From Selaginella moellendorffii (Eukaryota > Streptophyta > Lycopodiopsida > Selaginellales > Selaginellaceae), in contig NW_003314263.1 of the NCBI RefSeq assembly GCF_000143415.4, positions 684,165 through 748,164 of the forward strand: DNA of 64,000 bases, given 5' to 3'. Position numbers and translations under genes: made by a program. The notes under the pieces were generated by a model. The model was given only the letters and a program-made list of their open reading frames with translations. It was not told where the DNA came from and did not search any database. Positions 22,711-35,007 of the stretch are shown here, in pieces; the stretch's first letter is position 1, and every line of letters starts with the position of its first letter.

Positions 22711-25170
22711 GGCATTGTTTGATCTTGAGAAAACCCTTGGCTAGCTTGTGCCTAAACATACAAGGAAATCAATGATAATAAATCAACAAACAATATCATG
22801 CCAAGTCCCTTTGATAAGAGAATGGCAAAAGAGAGGCTTTAGACAATTAATTGATGGTCTATGTATATTGTGTTGATATGGCAATCCGGATTAGCCTAAT
22901 TCTATATGGTATATATACAGACTATTTAGATTGGTAATAATTCTATGAATTTATGGCTATAAATTAGCCATTAAGTATTATAGTAATACCAGCCACAATG
23001 AATTTTGTGGATGTTTTGGACATTGGAAATGAATATAGGCATTAGTGTGATGATCTTGTCATTATTAAGAGGGCATGGCAGTTTTTTTATATTAATATGG
23101 GAAGCCTTCTGTTCTGATCTATTTGGGCTGTCTCCTCACTCTAACACTCAACCTAGAACAATATCTCAGTCTTTGAGCTTGACAATGATCCACAGCCACA
23201 GTAGGTGATCTCTTAATCTCTCTTGCAGATTTAGGCTTTTATAGTAGAAGTGTATTGATCATAGAGAGGTGCAACTCTTGCTTTTATCTTTTGGGTTAGA
23301 CTTGGCAATGATTAGAGGTCAAGAATTGGATAATTCAAAAATATTTTAGGATTTTATTGGGCTACTTAGAGATAGTTCAGAAAAACTAAGAGTTTGGTTT
23401 TAGGCTTTTCTTTATATTTTTATTATATGTTTTTGGGTCATTTGTGTTGTGAATGTGACTTTAAATATCAAAATATATTTGTTGGCTAGTCCTTTCAGAC
23501 AATCTCTTTACTACTATGATGGCAAGAGATCGATATTACTAGTTCCATTTTTTCAAGTATTTAGCATCTATATTATAGCTAGATAAAAATAAAATAAGAA
23601 CTCTTATGTGTTTCTTGTTGATTATACTTAACCTAGCTTTTAGTTTTCTTTTGCTCTATTTTGCATTGGTTTGGCAAGAAGCTCCACATATTAAGTTTAG
23701 TCCTTCAATATTGTTATATAATAATTTACTATATCTATTAGCTATCATGTTCTATGTGCCACTTTAGTCTTATGTGCTATTTATGGAAAGTGTCTAGAAA
23801 AACATCTATAAAATATAAAAGGTATCTTGAGCATTATTCTAAATTTAGTAAGTTTTTAGGCTTATCTTTAAGACTAACTCTTGGGACTAGAATGAAAGTT
23901 TAAAACAAGTTCTTATATATGAAAAGGGGATATAAAAGACTTTAAATGTATAGTAAGAATATTGGTTGGAAGCATATGAGATATTTTTTTAACTCCCATT
24001 AGGCTATGTTATTCGGTTGAAATCTAACTTTTATATTACTTTAGTCAATGAGATACCCACCTCCTTGTGTTAGGCCACTGGTATATTGCAATTATGTCAA
24101 ACTTCTTTTGACACCATTTTGAATATAATGCTTATAAAAGATTTAAATGTATACTAAACCCTTATTTCATAGTGTCAACTCCAAATTTAAATATGCTACA
24201 ATTTATTTAGTTGGAGACATTAAACCATAATACAATGATTTTCTTATCACTTTTATACCTCTAATTTTCAATTTTAAATACTGTTTTAATCAATAAATGA
24301 ATGTAAATTAGGTAGTATTAGGAGGTATTAAGACCAAATAAATTATGGGAGAAATTTTTCTACTTAATAATCCCTTGTTAACCTCCTTGCACTTTTTTGG
24401 ACTATATAAATAAAAAAGAAAAATAGGTGAAAGCATGGTCAGATTTAAAATAGGAAAACATTATTAAATCTAGCTAATTCATAAAGTAATAATTCTCTTA
24501 AGATTGAAATACTAAATAAAATAAGCTATCAATCTCAGATCTACATATTTTTTTATTAAACCTAATTTAAATAAATTGCTACGTGTTACATGTAGCAATG
24601 CTTGGTTTGCTTAATAGTAGTGTTATTATTACTTATTAGCCTAATTGATCAAATAAAGTTTATAATTATAAACATGTTGTAATTTATAAACACAAGATTA
24701 ATTTTATTGCATATCAACCATTAGATGATAAACTAAAAAAGAATATACTAGAAAAGGTTTAAGAAAGTTTATAAATTATAAATAGAAGATTAATCTAAAT
24801 GAATAACAACCGTTAGATGGTAGAATATTCAAGCATATTCTAGGTATATTCACTACCATCTTAGTCCCTCCACTACTACTTAAGCAAACAAAAAACATAA
24901 ATATATTGTTAAGCTTGGTATTTATAATCCTTATGTTTAATATAAATAATCTGGACTATCCAATATCATATAAATAAATTTGTGAAACTAGATAGACAAA
25001 AGGGAACAATAATTAATGGCACTACATCAAATAAAACTTAAGCCCATCAATTAACTATGCCTTTAAAGTGAAATGCAGACTCCAATTTCACATCATTCCA
25101 AGTAGTAAAGTTTAAAGTTAGCATAATTATAATTAATACTTTAATTAATGGATTGAACTATATCCCTTAT
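22711..25170. other. AT-rich gene-poor interval
   Basis: About 2.5 kb with no ORF above about 70 codons and no recognised domain. From 24585 to 24840 it contains the inverted partner of the repeat at 14641-14790 plus an adjacent diverged copy (shared word CAACCATTAGATG, then CAACCGTTAGATGG). Otherwise nothing identified. Confidence 0.6.
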
Positions 25171-25221
25171 TAAGTTATTTGAAGAAAATTGTTTAGATTA
25201 ATTAATGCAACATTTTCACTT

Positions 25222-25412
25222 TTGGAGCTACAACACACCATGACACTCTTGCTGTGGGAAGATGGTGTAATCTTGCAGCCTGATGGGAAACCATTTAGAG
25301 CTACAACATGCCATGACGCTGTTGTTGTGGGAAAATGGCGTAGACTTGCAACCTGGTGGGGACATGAGAGAGAGAGAGTGCAACCTGGTGGGGACATGTG
25401 AGAGAGAGAGAG
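25222..25412 (+). repeat. Tandem repeat, about 73-bp unit, plus GA microsatellite
   Basis: Two units starting GAGCTACAACA (25223 and about 25296), about 75-80% alike, followed by a partial third copy (TGCAACCTGGTGGGGACATG) and GA dinucleotide runs at about 25366-25376 and 25400-25412. No coding function supported. Confidence 0.7.
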
Positions 25413-25596
25413 AGTTTAATACTAATATTTATATCTTAGAATATTAAATTATACTCTATGATAATTCTGATTGTGATTAACTTGCATAAAGTATTTTGTA
25501 GTCATGTTAATTTTATTCTTTTTACAAAAGCTTTAACTTGTTTTCATATCATCAAAAGCTCTAATGTACTTTACTGATAAATGCAATCAAAGTATA

Positions 25597-27069
25597 TTAA
25601 TGACAAGGCGACCACTTGAACCCAATCCTAGCTTTTGCAAGATCATACTCTATATGATGATCCTGCTGGAGCAAATTCCCGAGAATGTTTGATCCATTTG
25701 TAGTCGTCACCTTTTGGAGGGCCACGCATTGGACATTCTCTGCCACAAGCACCATGTAGTTATTCCAAGGCAGCTCCATCACAGCACCACCCTGGAACTC
25801 CACTCCCAACTTTGGCATCCCCTTCTCCATCCTCGTCACATTGTAGCACAGCTCGAATCCTTCCGGGATTTCCTGGGCCCTGGGGAGATAGATCGATGCA
25901 TTTAGAGCTCCCAAAACTTTGGAGTAGGCCGGCTCTCTCAAGTAGCTCAAAGTTGTCCCAGAATCAAAGATAGTCCCCTTGTTCCCATCACCGTCGATTC
26001 CCCAGTCGCTGCTCGCGATGCCGTCCACTGGCTTCCCATCCACGGCCACGCCCGTCACGTTGACGTAGTAGAAGCTTTGGGCGGCCGGGTTCCGTACTAT
26101 TGGCGTATGGGCCAGTTTGCGCCAGTGCGTACGGCCCATGACAAGAAAGCTGCTGGCGTTTGAGCCACGAAGGTAGTCCACCAGACAATAGGAGAATATT
26201 CCACCGAGTGCGGTGTGGCGCGTTTGCGTGGCCAGGGAGATGGGCCCCTGCCCTAATCCAAGAACACCGGAAGCGCCCAAGAAGCTCGCGCCCACGCTCT
26301 CGCGGCTGCATCCAAGCGCCACATTCTTTATCCGGATCCTCCTGGTTTTGTGATTGCCAGCTCTTTTGCCGGATCTCTTGCGCGATTTCATGGAGATCGT
26401 CTCGTAGGCCAGGATTCCCGTCGTCCGGGACTGATCGCTGTATCCATAGGTGTAGTCGCAAGGACTGGGGCTCGTGATCGAGCAGCTGGATCCAATTGGA
26501 GCTGGGAGGAACTGACATTCGTCGTCCGTGCAAGGGATTTCTCTGTAGGAAGAAGAGGACGATTTGTCATACCATGGAGCAGGGGGAGACGATGAATTCG
26601 CGGTGGTGTTGGGGGGATTGCACTGGATCCATGTGAGATCGCTGCCGGTATCGACGATCAGAGGGAATTTCTTCGCTGGAGTGCCGACCCGGAGCTCCAC
26701 GAAGTACTGCCCGGATCCAATCGAGCTCCCAGAGACGAGACGCGAGAAGAGCGCGGGATCTTCTCCTTGAAAATCCTGGATCGTGGCAAGGGATTCTCGT
26801 GGGAGCGTCGAATTGGTCGAATTCTTCTGCGCGGCTTCTTGGAGAACTCTCCCAAACGCCGCAATTCTCCCTCGATCCATCGCCATGAGCTCGTCTAGCA
26901 GCTGGATCCGATCGCGGTACTCCGGCTTCCAGTGTGGAGACTCTTCCGACGATCGGTGGACGATTCTAAGCCTGATTCCAGTCGAATCCCCTGGCAGCAA
27001 TTCCCTAGACTGGGCAATTTGACCGCCCAAGAACATCCATACCAGCAGTCCTATAATGAGTGGAATCAT
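25597..27069 (-). CDS. Nepenthesin-like A1 aspartic protease
   Basis: Single exon of 490 residues from the ATG at 27069. A signal peptide or anchor (MIPLIIGLLVWMFLGG) is followed by a propeptide of about 100 residues and the pepsin-like domain from about 120. The catalytic motifs are DTGSDLTW (Asp140) and DSGTT (Asp369); the cysteine-rich insert after the first motif and the lack of a plant-specific saposin insert mark the nepenthesin/CND41 group. Several NxS/T sites fit a secreted or vacuolar glycoprotein. The C-terminus NILGNLLQQDHHIEYDL is typical of the family. These enzymes act in protein turnover or pathogen response; the substrate is unknown. It is divergent from histone H3, with about 660 bp between start codons. 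Confidence 0.95.
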   Translation of the reverse strand: MIPLIIGLLVWMFLGGQIAQSRELLPGDSTGIRLRIVHRSSEESPHWKPEYRDRIQLLDELMAMDRGRIAAFGRVLQEAAQKNSTNSTLPRESLATIQDFQGEDPALFSRLVSGSSIGSGQYFVELRVGTPAKKFPLIVDTGSDLTWIQCNPPNTTANSSSPPAPWYDKSSSSSYREIPCTDDECQFLPAPIGSSCSITSPSPCDYTYGYSDQSRTTGILAYETISMKSRKRSGKRAGNHKTRRIRIKNVALGCSRESVGASFLGASGVLGLGQGPISLATQTRHTALGGIFSYCLVDYLRGSNASSFLVMGRTHWRKLAHTPIVRNPAAQSFYYVNVTGVAVDGKPVDGIASSDWGIDGDGNKGTIFDSGTTLSYLREPAYSKVLGALNASIYLPRAQEIPEGFELCYNVTRMEKGMPKLGVEFQGGAVMELPWNNYMVLVAENVQCVALQKVTTTNGSNILGNLLQQDHHIEYDLAKARIGFKWSPCH

Positions 27070-27456
27070 GGCTCCCTCGAATCCGATCAAAATATCCTCT
27101 CTCTAAAGCATTGGTCCTCGCGAGGAAACATTTGGAGATCTTGTACTTCACACTGCAAACTTTGTACCCTAAGATCGATCAAAGCACCGACCACCACGAT
27201 CAAAGACGTGCACTCCAAACGCCTATGCTTGGACGATGATGTTTACTTTCTTTGCTTCGCTACGTTTTCCTGGCTTACAGCTCAGTTCATAGGCCCACAG
27301 AAAAACCATTCTTTATCAAATGCCAAGTTGGTGACACTTGGGAGTGTGTGATTTTAATCTCTATAGTTTCTCCACGTCTTCTTTGACTCAGGCAAATCAT
27401 CAGAAGAATAAACTTTGATCATAGCTTGCGCCGAAGTCTTTGTGATACAGACTGGC

Positions 27457-28138
<682 letters not shown>

Positions 28139-28226
28139 TTCTTCCAAGATCCAGCCACTGCTACTAATGTATAGCATTTCCTCTAGTTCTTCCTTCCTGA
28201 GAAATTATGTGGTACTCTTTTCTTGA

Positions 28227-30170
28227 ATGAATCGAACTGAGCTTCTCACTTCCATCCAGGAATGTCGATCGCTCTCTGACGCAGCTAGAGTCCTTCGCTG
28301 GATCCAATCCGGCAGTAGTATCAAGCGGAAGGATCTCTTTGTGTGGAACAAGCTGATTGAAATGTATGGGAGGTGTGGGAGTCCTGATAAATCAGAAGAG
28401 ATTTTCCATAGCATGGTGGAATGGGATTGTTTTTCGTGGGTTCTCTTGCTTTCATCCTGTGCCAAGAACGGATCCCTCCAAGCATCAAGAGCGGTGTTTG
28501 ATGCGATGCCGGAGAAAAACCTTGTTGCGTGGAGCTCGATGTTTGGAGCATATGCCCAGTCTGGGCATATGGAGGAAGCGAAAAAACTCTTCGATGTAAT
28601 GCCGGAGAGGGATCTTGTTTCATGCACTAACATGATGCGACTTTACGTAGGAGCTATGAACTTGGAAGAGATCGAATCTATTTTCTCTGAGATGCCCGAG
28701 CCGGACATAGTGTCGTGGAACTGTATGCTTTTCGCATATGCCCAAACTGGGTATCTGGATAGATCCCAGGAAGTTTTTCAAGAAATGCCCTTGCGAGATC
28801 TGACTACTTGGAATTCGATGTTGTCCGCGTTTTCACAAAGTGGATGCGCGGAAGATGCTAAAAGGACATTTCATGAAATGCCCGAAAGGGACTTAGTTTC
28901 CTGGAATTCGATGCTGTCGGCATATGCGTTTAACGGGCATCTTGCTGATGCCGAGAATCTGTTTAATCAGATGCCGCACCGTGACATAGTATCTTGGAAT
29001 GGTTTAATCTCCGCGTTTATCCACAGTGGGAAATTTCACGAAGCGATCCTGGCATTTGAAACGATGCCTCAGCACAACATGGTGACGTGGAGTTTACTGC
29101 TCCATGCATATTCCCATATAGGGCAAGTGCGTGAGGCAGAGTTTCACTTTGCAGTTATGCCTGAGAGGAATATGCTATGCTGGACGGCAATGCTCACGGC
29201 ATACGTTGTTGCCGAGCAGCTCGATCGGGCCATTGATTTGTTCAATGCGATGCCACAACACAGCCACGTGGCACTTACGATCATGCTGACTGGATATGCC
29301 CAAGTGGGGGATATCACAATGGCTGAGAATCTCTACAGCCAAATGCCAGAGATTGATAGCGTGGCGTGCAGCTCGATGCTAACGGCTTACTCCACAAATT
29401 GCTACACAGAGAATGCCAAGTGTGTGTTTGACAATATGCGTTATAAAACTTTGGCTTGCTGGAATTCCATGGTTTCTTGCTATGCCCTGAATGGGCATTT
29501 TCTGGATGCTCTAAAGCTTTACCAAGGAATGCCAGAAAGAGACCAAGTGTCTCTAAATGTAATATTAAGTGGTTATTGTCGCGCTATGAATCTTAGCGAG
29601 GCCAAAGAGATGTTCTGGGCTATGAGAGAAAGGGATCTAATTTCTTGGACCACGATCATGTCTGCTTATGCCGAGTCAGGGTATCTGGACGAAGCAAAGG
29701 ACTTGTTCGATAAAATGCCAGAGCGAGGGGCGATCTCGTGGAGCGCGCTGCTCGCCGGGCACGCGCAGGCTGGGAATAACTCCACGGCAATGGAGATCTT
29801 CAGCGAGATGAAAGCTCTCTTCCAGCCCGAGCGATCGAGCTTTGCATCGATCCTCCTGGGCTGCAGCCATTTAGGCAGGGCCTACAGCGCCAGGAGCTGC
29901 TTCGTCTCCATGGCCATGGATTTCGGATTGGAGGCGACCAAGCAGCATTTCTGCTGCATCATCGATGCCCTGGGCCGCGCGGGGCATCTGGGCGCCGCCG
30001 AGGAGCTCATCGCAACCATGCCCTTCGCTGCCGGTGCCCTAGAGTGGAAATCCCTGCTCGCGGCGTGTAGGAGCCAGTCCAATCGCGATCGCGGGGCAAA
30101 TGCCGCGAGGAGCATCGTGGGAATCAATCCCATGGAGCCTGCCCTTTTAAATGTGGAATATCCTTGTTAG
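28227..30170 (+). CDS. PLS-class pentatricopeptide repeat protein, short E region
   Basis: Single exon, 647 residues, filled with about 16 PPR motifs of roughly 31 residues. Recurring features are D-L-V-S-W-N-S-M-L-S-A-Y-A...G at motif starts and F-x-x-M-P-E-R-D at ends (for example VFDAMPEKNLVAWSSM). The last 60 residues hold an E-like motif (EWKSLLAACRSQ) that stops early at NVEYPC, so E+ and DYW domains are missing. PPR proteins bind organellar RNA in a sequence-specific way, one base per motif, and E-type members act in C-to-U editing with a partner supplying deaminase. Localisation is expected to be plastid or mitochondrial; no clear transit peptide is seen in the first residues, so the true start might differ. 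Confidence 0.93.
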   Translation: MNRTELLTSIQECRSLSDAARVLRWIQSGSSIKRKDLFVWNKLIEMYGRCGSPDKSEEIFHSMVEWDCFSWVLLLSSCAKNGSLQASRAVFDAMPEKNLVAWSSMFGAYAQSGHMEEAKKLFDVMPERDLVSCTNMMRLYVGAMNLEEIESIFSEMPEPDIVSWNCMLFAYAQTGYLDRSQEVFQEMPLRDLTTWNSMLSAFSQSGCAEDAKRTFHEMPERDLVSWNSMLSAYAFNGHLADAENLFNQMPHRDIVSWNGLISAFIHSGKFHEAILAFETMPQHNMVTWSLLLHAYSHIGQVREAEFHFAVMPERNMLCWTAMLTAYVVAEQLDRAIDLFNAMPQHSHVALTIMLTGYAQVGDITMAENLYSQMPEIDSVACSSMLTAYSTNCYTENAKCVFDNMRYKTLACWNSMVSCYALNGHFLDALKLYQGMPERDQVSLNVILSGYCRAMNLSEAKEMFWAMRERDLISWTTIMSAYAESGYLDEAKDLFDKMPERGAISWSALLAGHAQAGNNSTAMEIFSEMKALFQPERSSFASILLGCSHLGRAYSARSCFVSMAMDFGLEATKQHFCCIIDALGRAGHLGAAEELIATMPFAAGALEWKSLLAACRSQSNRDRGANAARSIVGINPMEPALLNVEYPC

Positions 30171-30787
30171 CCCTAAATGTTAACTTTATCAGCAACAAAT
30201 ACACCCGGTTTGATATTCCTTGTGATCTTCCTCAACAGTTACTTGAACGAGAGGATTGCCGCCAAGCCTGTAGGTAACAAGAATCATTCTTACGGAGATT
30301 CACGAAAATCTGCCCAGTACGAGTCCTTAATGAAGCCACCGATCAAAGCGGTGATTGAGGATCAAGTCGGTGATCGAGGTTGCAGTAGCATTGCTCAACA
30401 TTGCGCTGGAGTGAAAAAAGAAATTTTGACAACTATATCATACGCTGTCCTAGAAAAGGTGTCCATCTCAACTTTTTTGCCCTTTATCCTTGCCCTAGCC
30501 ACGGAAGCCCTAGATTCTTTTTCTTCAATGCTGGCGCCCCTTCGAGAGTATTCTCGCCACGCGTCGCCCAGTCACTGCATGGCGCCACGCGTCGCCCTGC
30601 CATCACTCCATTTGTCCCTCGCCTTGGCGGCGCTTATGCTTCCATATATTTCCAGTTCGTTTGAGCGAGCACAGCGACTACCTAGGGTCAGCTGTTTTGC
30701 TTGCGGTGAGATTTCTAGGATTTCTTGATCGATCCATAGCGGCGGTGCGTAGAATCTCCCACATTTCCCAGATTTTGATCTAGTGCG
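30171..30787 (+). promoter_or_regulatory. LEA gene upstream region
   Basis: No convincing gene, although a 183-codon frame is open here. It holds a 13-bp direct repeat GCCACGCGTCGCC at 30556-30568 and 30584-30596 and a TATA-like ATATATTT near 30644. The CACGCGTC core resembles the ABA coupling element CE3 (ACGCGTGTC), which would suit an LEA gene, but this is only a resemblance. Confidence 0.4.
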
Positions 30788-32330
30788 ATGGAGTCGGGCA
30801 AGAATCAGCAGCAGGAGCAGCGCGTGAGCCCCGCCGAGGAGGCGCGCGCGAGCGCCGAGCGCGCCATGGAGAAGAGGGAGCACGGGGCGACGGCGACGCA
30901 GACGGCGGGGCAGTCGATCAGCGAGGCGCTGTCGCATTACCGCGAGGCCGTGCAGGAATCCGCCTACTCGGCCTTCAAATCGGCGCAGGACACGGTGGAG
31001 CGAGCCAAGGATGTCACGGCTGAGAAGACTGGCCAGGTAAAGGATTCTGCCTATGATTCGGCTGTCCGAGCGAAGGATACCGCGGCTGAGAAGGCTACCC
31101 AGGCGAAGGATACCACCTATGATACGGCTGCTCGAGCGAAAGATACAACTCTCGAGAAGGCTGGGCAGACGAAGGATTCGGTTTATGATAGCAGCGTTCG
31201 AGCCAAGGATGTCGCTGCCGAGAAGGCTGGCCAGGCGAAGGATTCCACCTATGATACGGCTGCTCGAGCCAAGGATGTTACTGCCGAGAAGGCTGGCCAG
31301 GCGAAAGATACCACATATGATTCGGCTGCTCGAGCAAAGGATGTTACTGCCGAGAAGGCTGGCCAGGCGAAAGATGCCACCTATGATTCGGCTACTCGAG
31401 CAAAGGATGTCACTGCCGAGAAGGCTGGCCAGGCGAAAGATTCCACCTATGATTCGGCTGCTCGAGCAAAGGATGTCACTGCCGAGAAGGCTGCCCGTGC
31501 TCAAGACACGACGAAGGTATGGTGTTTTGTACTCCTGTTGTTTTGTATTGAGCGATTCTTTTGTATTTCTCAGGATACGGTTGGCCAGAGCGCAGATAGT
31601 GCGAAAGGCACTGCTCAGCAAAGGTTTGTATTCTAGAGTTTGTTTTCTGTTCCCTTTTTTCCTGACGCTGTCTTTTTGCCTCAGTACCGATCGAGCTAGC
31701 GAGACTGCTGGAGGAGCCAAGGAAGGCTTGTTTGGAGCGATTGGAAACATCACCCAGGCTTTCTCCGAGAAGTTGGGGCTTGCGTCCGACAAAACCAAGG
31801 AGACTGCCGAGTCTGCTAAGGAGTCGGCCGAGTCGACTGTGGAAGCCGCGAAACAGAAGGGGGAGGAGCTCAAGCAGCGAACTGGGGAGAGCACCGAGGA
31901 TTTCAAGAGGCGGACGGGCATGACTGTTGAAGAAGCAAAGGAGAAGACGGGGTCTCGGACCGAGGAGCTCAAGCAGCGAGCCGGCGAGAGTGTCGAGGAA
32001 TTCAAGAAAAGAACGGGCATGACGGCGGAAGCTGGATCTGGGGAGAGGTCCGAGAGCTTGAGCCAGCGCGCCGGAGAGAGTGCCGAGGCATTCAAGCAGC
32101 GGACTGGAATCAGCGTGGAGGAGGCGAGGAGCAAAGTGGAGGTGCACAAAGAGGCGATGAAGGCCAAAGCGGGAGAGGCCGGAGAGCACGGCAAGGGATT
32201 GCTTGAGTCGGTGGGCGAGGCTGTGAGTCACGCGGCCTTCTCGCTCAAGGGCGCCGTTGTGGGTGGCGGCGGGAAAGCGGTCGAGAAGACCTCCGAAGAG
32301 GCCGATAGTGCCAACCGAGGAAAAATGTGA
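30788..32330 (+). CDS. Group 3 late embryogenesis abundant (LEA_4) protein
   Basis: Three exons, 30788-31516, 31574-31623 and 31685-32330, with GT-AG introns of 57 and 61 bp, encode 474 residues. The N-terminal half is a tandem array of a 22-residue unit (AKDVTAEKAGQAKDxTYDSAAR), seven to eight copies; the C-terminal half has looser repeats of the type EELKQRxGESxEEFKxRTGM. Composition is extremely rich in Ala, Lys, Glu, Thr and Asp, with no Cys or Trp. This is the LEA_4 signature: disordered in water, amphipathic alpha-helix on drying, protecting membranes and proteins. The last exon's 3' end is duplicated as a broken fragment at 38.5 kb. Confidence 0.92.
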
Positions 32331-32681
32331 AGAATGAGTGTGCTTAGTTAATTAATAAGCCAAAGCTTTTGTCGATGATCTCATTACGTCAACAAATTAT
32401 TGAATGTAATGGGATTACTAGATTCGCAACTTGAGTAATACACATCCTTTGGATTCCAAAATAAATAATTAGTAATTAGTAATCTAAATATGCATGTAAA
32501 AGGTCGAATTTCGTAAGAAATTTTTTGTTGTGTGTATAAACTATAATTAAATATGGACATTTCTGTATTCTATTTCAATACTCCATGCCAAGTAAAAGAA
32601 ATTTTATATATACACTTTCAAATAGTTAATAATTGAATAATTTTAGTTAATCATCCAAGTTCCAGTTTATGTGTCAGTTTA
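32331..32681. other. AT-rich spacer between convergent LEA and peptidase genes
   Basis: About 350 bp, AT-rich, with 3' flanks of both genes. Nothing else recognised. Confidence 0.6.
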
Positions 32682-34717
32682 TCAAATGACAAAGACGTTT
32701 TGTCTGTGGAGGGAATGGTACTCACTCAGCCAGCGTTTGATCTCCCTCACTTCCAGCTCCCGCTGCTCAATGAGCCATTGCGGGTCGTCCTTTCTACTCC
32801 ACCGAAAATCAAGGTGATGCGCTCCTGAAGAAACAGGTTTTCCATTTCATCTGAGCAGCCGGAAGCGTGAGAAAAGCTTTTGTTTCTACCTTCTTTCGTG
32901 ACAAACGCCAGTATTGTGCTCGATATGCTCTCCAGAACACTGCACACCATCAAAATCGATGAGTGAGCTACGCAAACGAAAGGAATCATTCATGGCTTGC
33001 CTTCCACCGCTCCAAGGATCCAGCAAGCCATTCGAGAAGACAATGTTGCTTCCAAAGTTTCTCAACGCAGACTTGATATCCTGTAGTGGTGTATGCAATT
33101 CAGCTAACCGAAAAACAAAAGTCTTACTTACATGGCCTCCAAACTCCGTTGTCACCCAGCTCGGCCGAGGTATTGCACCATACTTTTCCCAGCAAAACCT
33201 GCTCCAGGCCTCGCCATCCCACTCGAACGGAGGATACATACTTGTACTTGAATTGGAGCTCATTGGCATAACCATCTCGGTGCAAGACTGAAGAGACGAC
33301 TAGTTATATCTGACAAGGAAACAAAAAGAAGAAAACACCTGCCAGTTCCACCCGCTTAAACCATGCGGATCATCGTCAAGATCAAAGCATTTTGCGGCCC
33401 CTGTAAAGTTGTAGTAAACATTCACCCCCGCATATATCCTTTGAAGAATGCTTGACGCCACGGGAGAGTTCACCATTGCCTGGCAGACCTGAAATATACA
33501 TGAGTTTAGAGGGCTTCTTTTACTTTTTTTTTCGTTTTGCAAACCTTTCGAACGGGATACGCAGGAAGTGGCATTGTAAAATTAGCTGCATATGGATAAT
33601 TGGCCATGGCGAGGTACGAGTACGCAGACTCTAGCCAGTTTATCAACTCATCCGCGTTTTTGAAATCGCTACGAGAACAAAAAGATTTTTTGTTTTTCCT
33701 AGATGGAAAACAATGGTAAATTTACTTACCTGCACATATGAAAATCTTGGCTGAGATTGCGAAGCCCGTTCTGCTGTTCAGCAGCTTCCGTGATCGCTGT
33801 CCATGAATTCCGTATGATCTCGAAGCACTCCTCCCCCTCCCTCTGGGATAAAACACTTAACAAAAACACCCGGACAAAATTTCAATGCCAACCTTGAAAG
33901 CGTTCGAGACGATGTCATAGTACGTAGTGTATGGAACAATATTCTCGAACTGTAGTATCGGTGCTGACGACGCGAGAGCTCCGATCGCAATGTGTGGATA
34001 CTTCAGCCGAAACCACGCAGCCAACACTGAAAAAAGCTTGTGAGAACCTCCAAAGAAAATCTCATTGAAACCACCTTACTTCCACCATAAGAACCGCCAA
34101 AGACCACCACTGGCGATGCTTGCGCCGAGAGATTCCTCTTGAGATCAAGTATGAGCGTCGCGAAATCGGCCAGAGCTTGCTCGGCAGAGCAAAATGCCAG
34201 TTCCTTAGGACCGTTTTGGCCTCCAAAAGGCTGGGATTTTCCATAGAATCGGTGCTACAATCACAGCAAAAAAAAAAAGAGAGAGACTGATCGAAGGAAA
34301 GAAGAACGAGGAAGAACAAAAACCAACCTCGGGGAAGACGAGCAGTGCTCCAAAGAGAGGAGCAATATCAAACATAAACCCAGTGTTCTCGGCAAACCAC
34401 ACAATGTCGCCCTCGTTACCACAGTAGACGAAGATGGGAGCTCCACTGGCACCTCCACTCCACGAGGCATTGTGGAGGAGATAGCGCTGGGGAAAGAGCG
34501 TTATATTCCCCACATTGAAGTGATCCAGCGTCTGCTGGAAGTAGTGCTCCGTGTAGGCGAAGCCTTCTTTCAAGGCAAGCGGCAGCGCAGCTCCTCTTCT
34601 CGGCGATTGCATGCGCGTGATGAGATGATGGTGATGAGCTCCTGCTCGCCATTCCTTTGCGTTTACCTGAATCAGGAGGGCAATCGCTGCCAGGAGCACG
34701 ATCGCGCAACTCGCCAT
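32682..34717 (-). CDS. S28 family Pro-X carboxypeptidase (prolyl carboxypeptidase-like)
   Basis: Ten exons on the minus strand: 34717-34328, 34254-34080, 34026-33893, 33842-33730, 33668-33545, 33488-33339, 33287-33132, 33080-33001, 32939-32890 and 32824-32682, with introns of 50-73 bp, all GT-AG except a GC-AG intron after exon 8. The 504-residue product has a signal peptide ([17 protein letters not shown]). The S28 hallmarks are [11 protein letters not shown], the nucleophile motif GGSYGGMLAAW (Ser185), [10 protein letters not shown] (Asp435) and GAHHLDFR (His460 or 461). S28 enzymes remove C-terminal residues after proline in lysosomal, vacuolar or secreted compartments. Reading frame is intact across all joints. 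The 5' half is copied as a pseudogene at 38.8-39.9 kb. Confidence 0.94.
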
Positions 34718-35007
34718 TCCTATCCCTAAAGTCGTCAAAGAGTGGAGCTAGAATATTCAAGGGACTACTTTACTATGTAATTAATTAAACATGTAAGTAA
34801 TCAAAATATTTCTCTCTGTTAGCGGGCCACGTACGGGGATGCCAGTTTTCCCGTATGTGCAGGCTTTTCCATTCAATATCGGGTTGTTGCTCTCCAGAAT
34901 ACTTTTACTCTGGTCACTGCAATGGAACTATGCACGCAGGCATTGCCCAGCAGCAGCGCATATAAACAGATGCAAGCTTGAAATTGTAGCTCTAAAGTTT
35001 CAGTCGA
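34718..35007. promoter_or_regulatory. Divergent promoter, S28 peptidase and CRP-A
   Basis: Only 290 bp separate the two start codons, which face away from each other. The CRP side has TATAAA at 34961-34966. A copy of this region (about 39870-40251) has been kept in front of CRP-C, with an added stretch near 40080-40170. Confidence 0.55.
34961..34966 (+). promoter_or_regulatory. TATA box of CRP-A
   Basis: TATAAA followed by CAGATGCAA, about 47 bp before the ATG. The same TATAAACAGATGCA string precedes the other three intact CRP genes at similar distance, so the core promoter has travelled with the gene. Confidence 0.7.

Noticed and set aside
30177-30728. A 183-codon ORF upstream of the LEA gene
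   Set aside because: No domain, no homology to anything I know, and it overlaps the likely LEA promoter and leader.
30572-32194. A 540-codon minus-strand ORF across the LEA gene
   Set aside because: Antisense of the LEA repeats (Ser/Leu/Arg-rich), an effect of the strong codon bias of the 22-residue repeat; the sense strand has clean splice sites and the LEA_4 signature.
31053-32330. A 425-codon plus-strand ORF read through LEA introns
   Set aside because: Out of frame in exon 1 and reads through two introns with good splice sites; only its last part is the genuine exon 3 frame.
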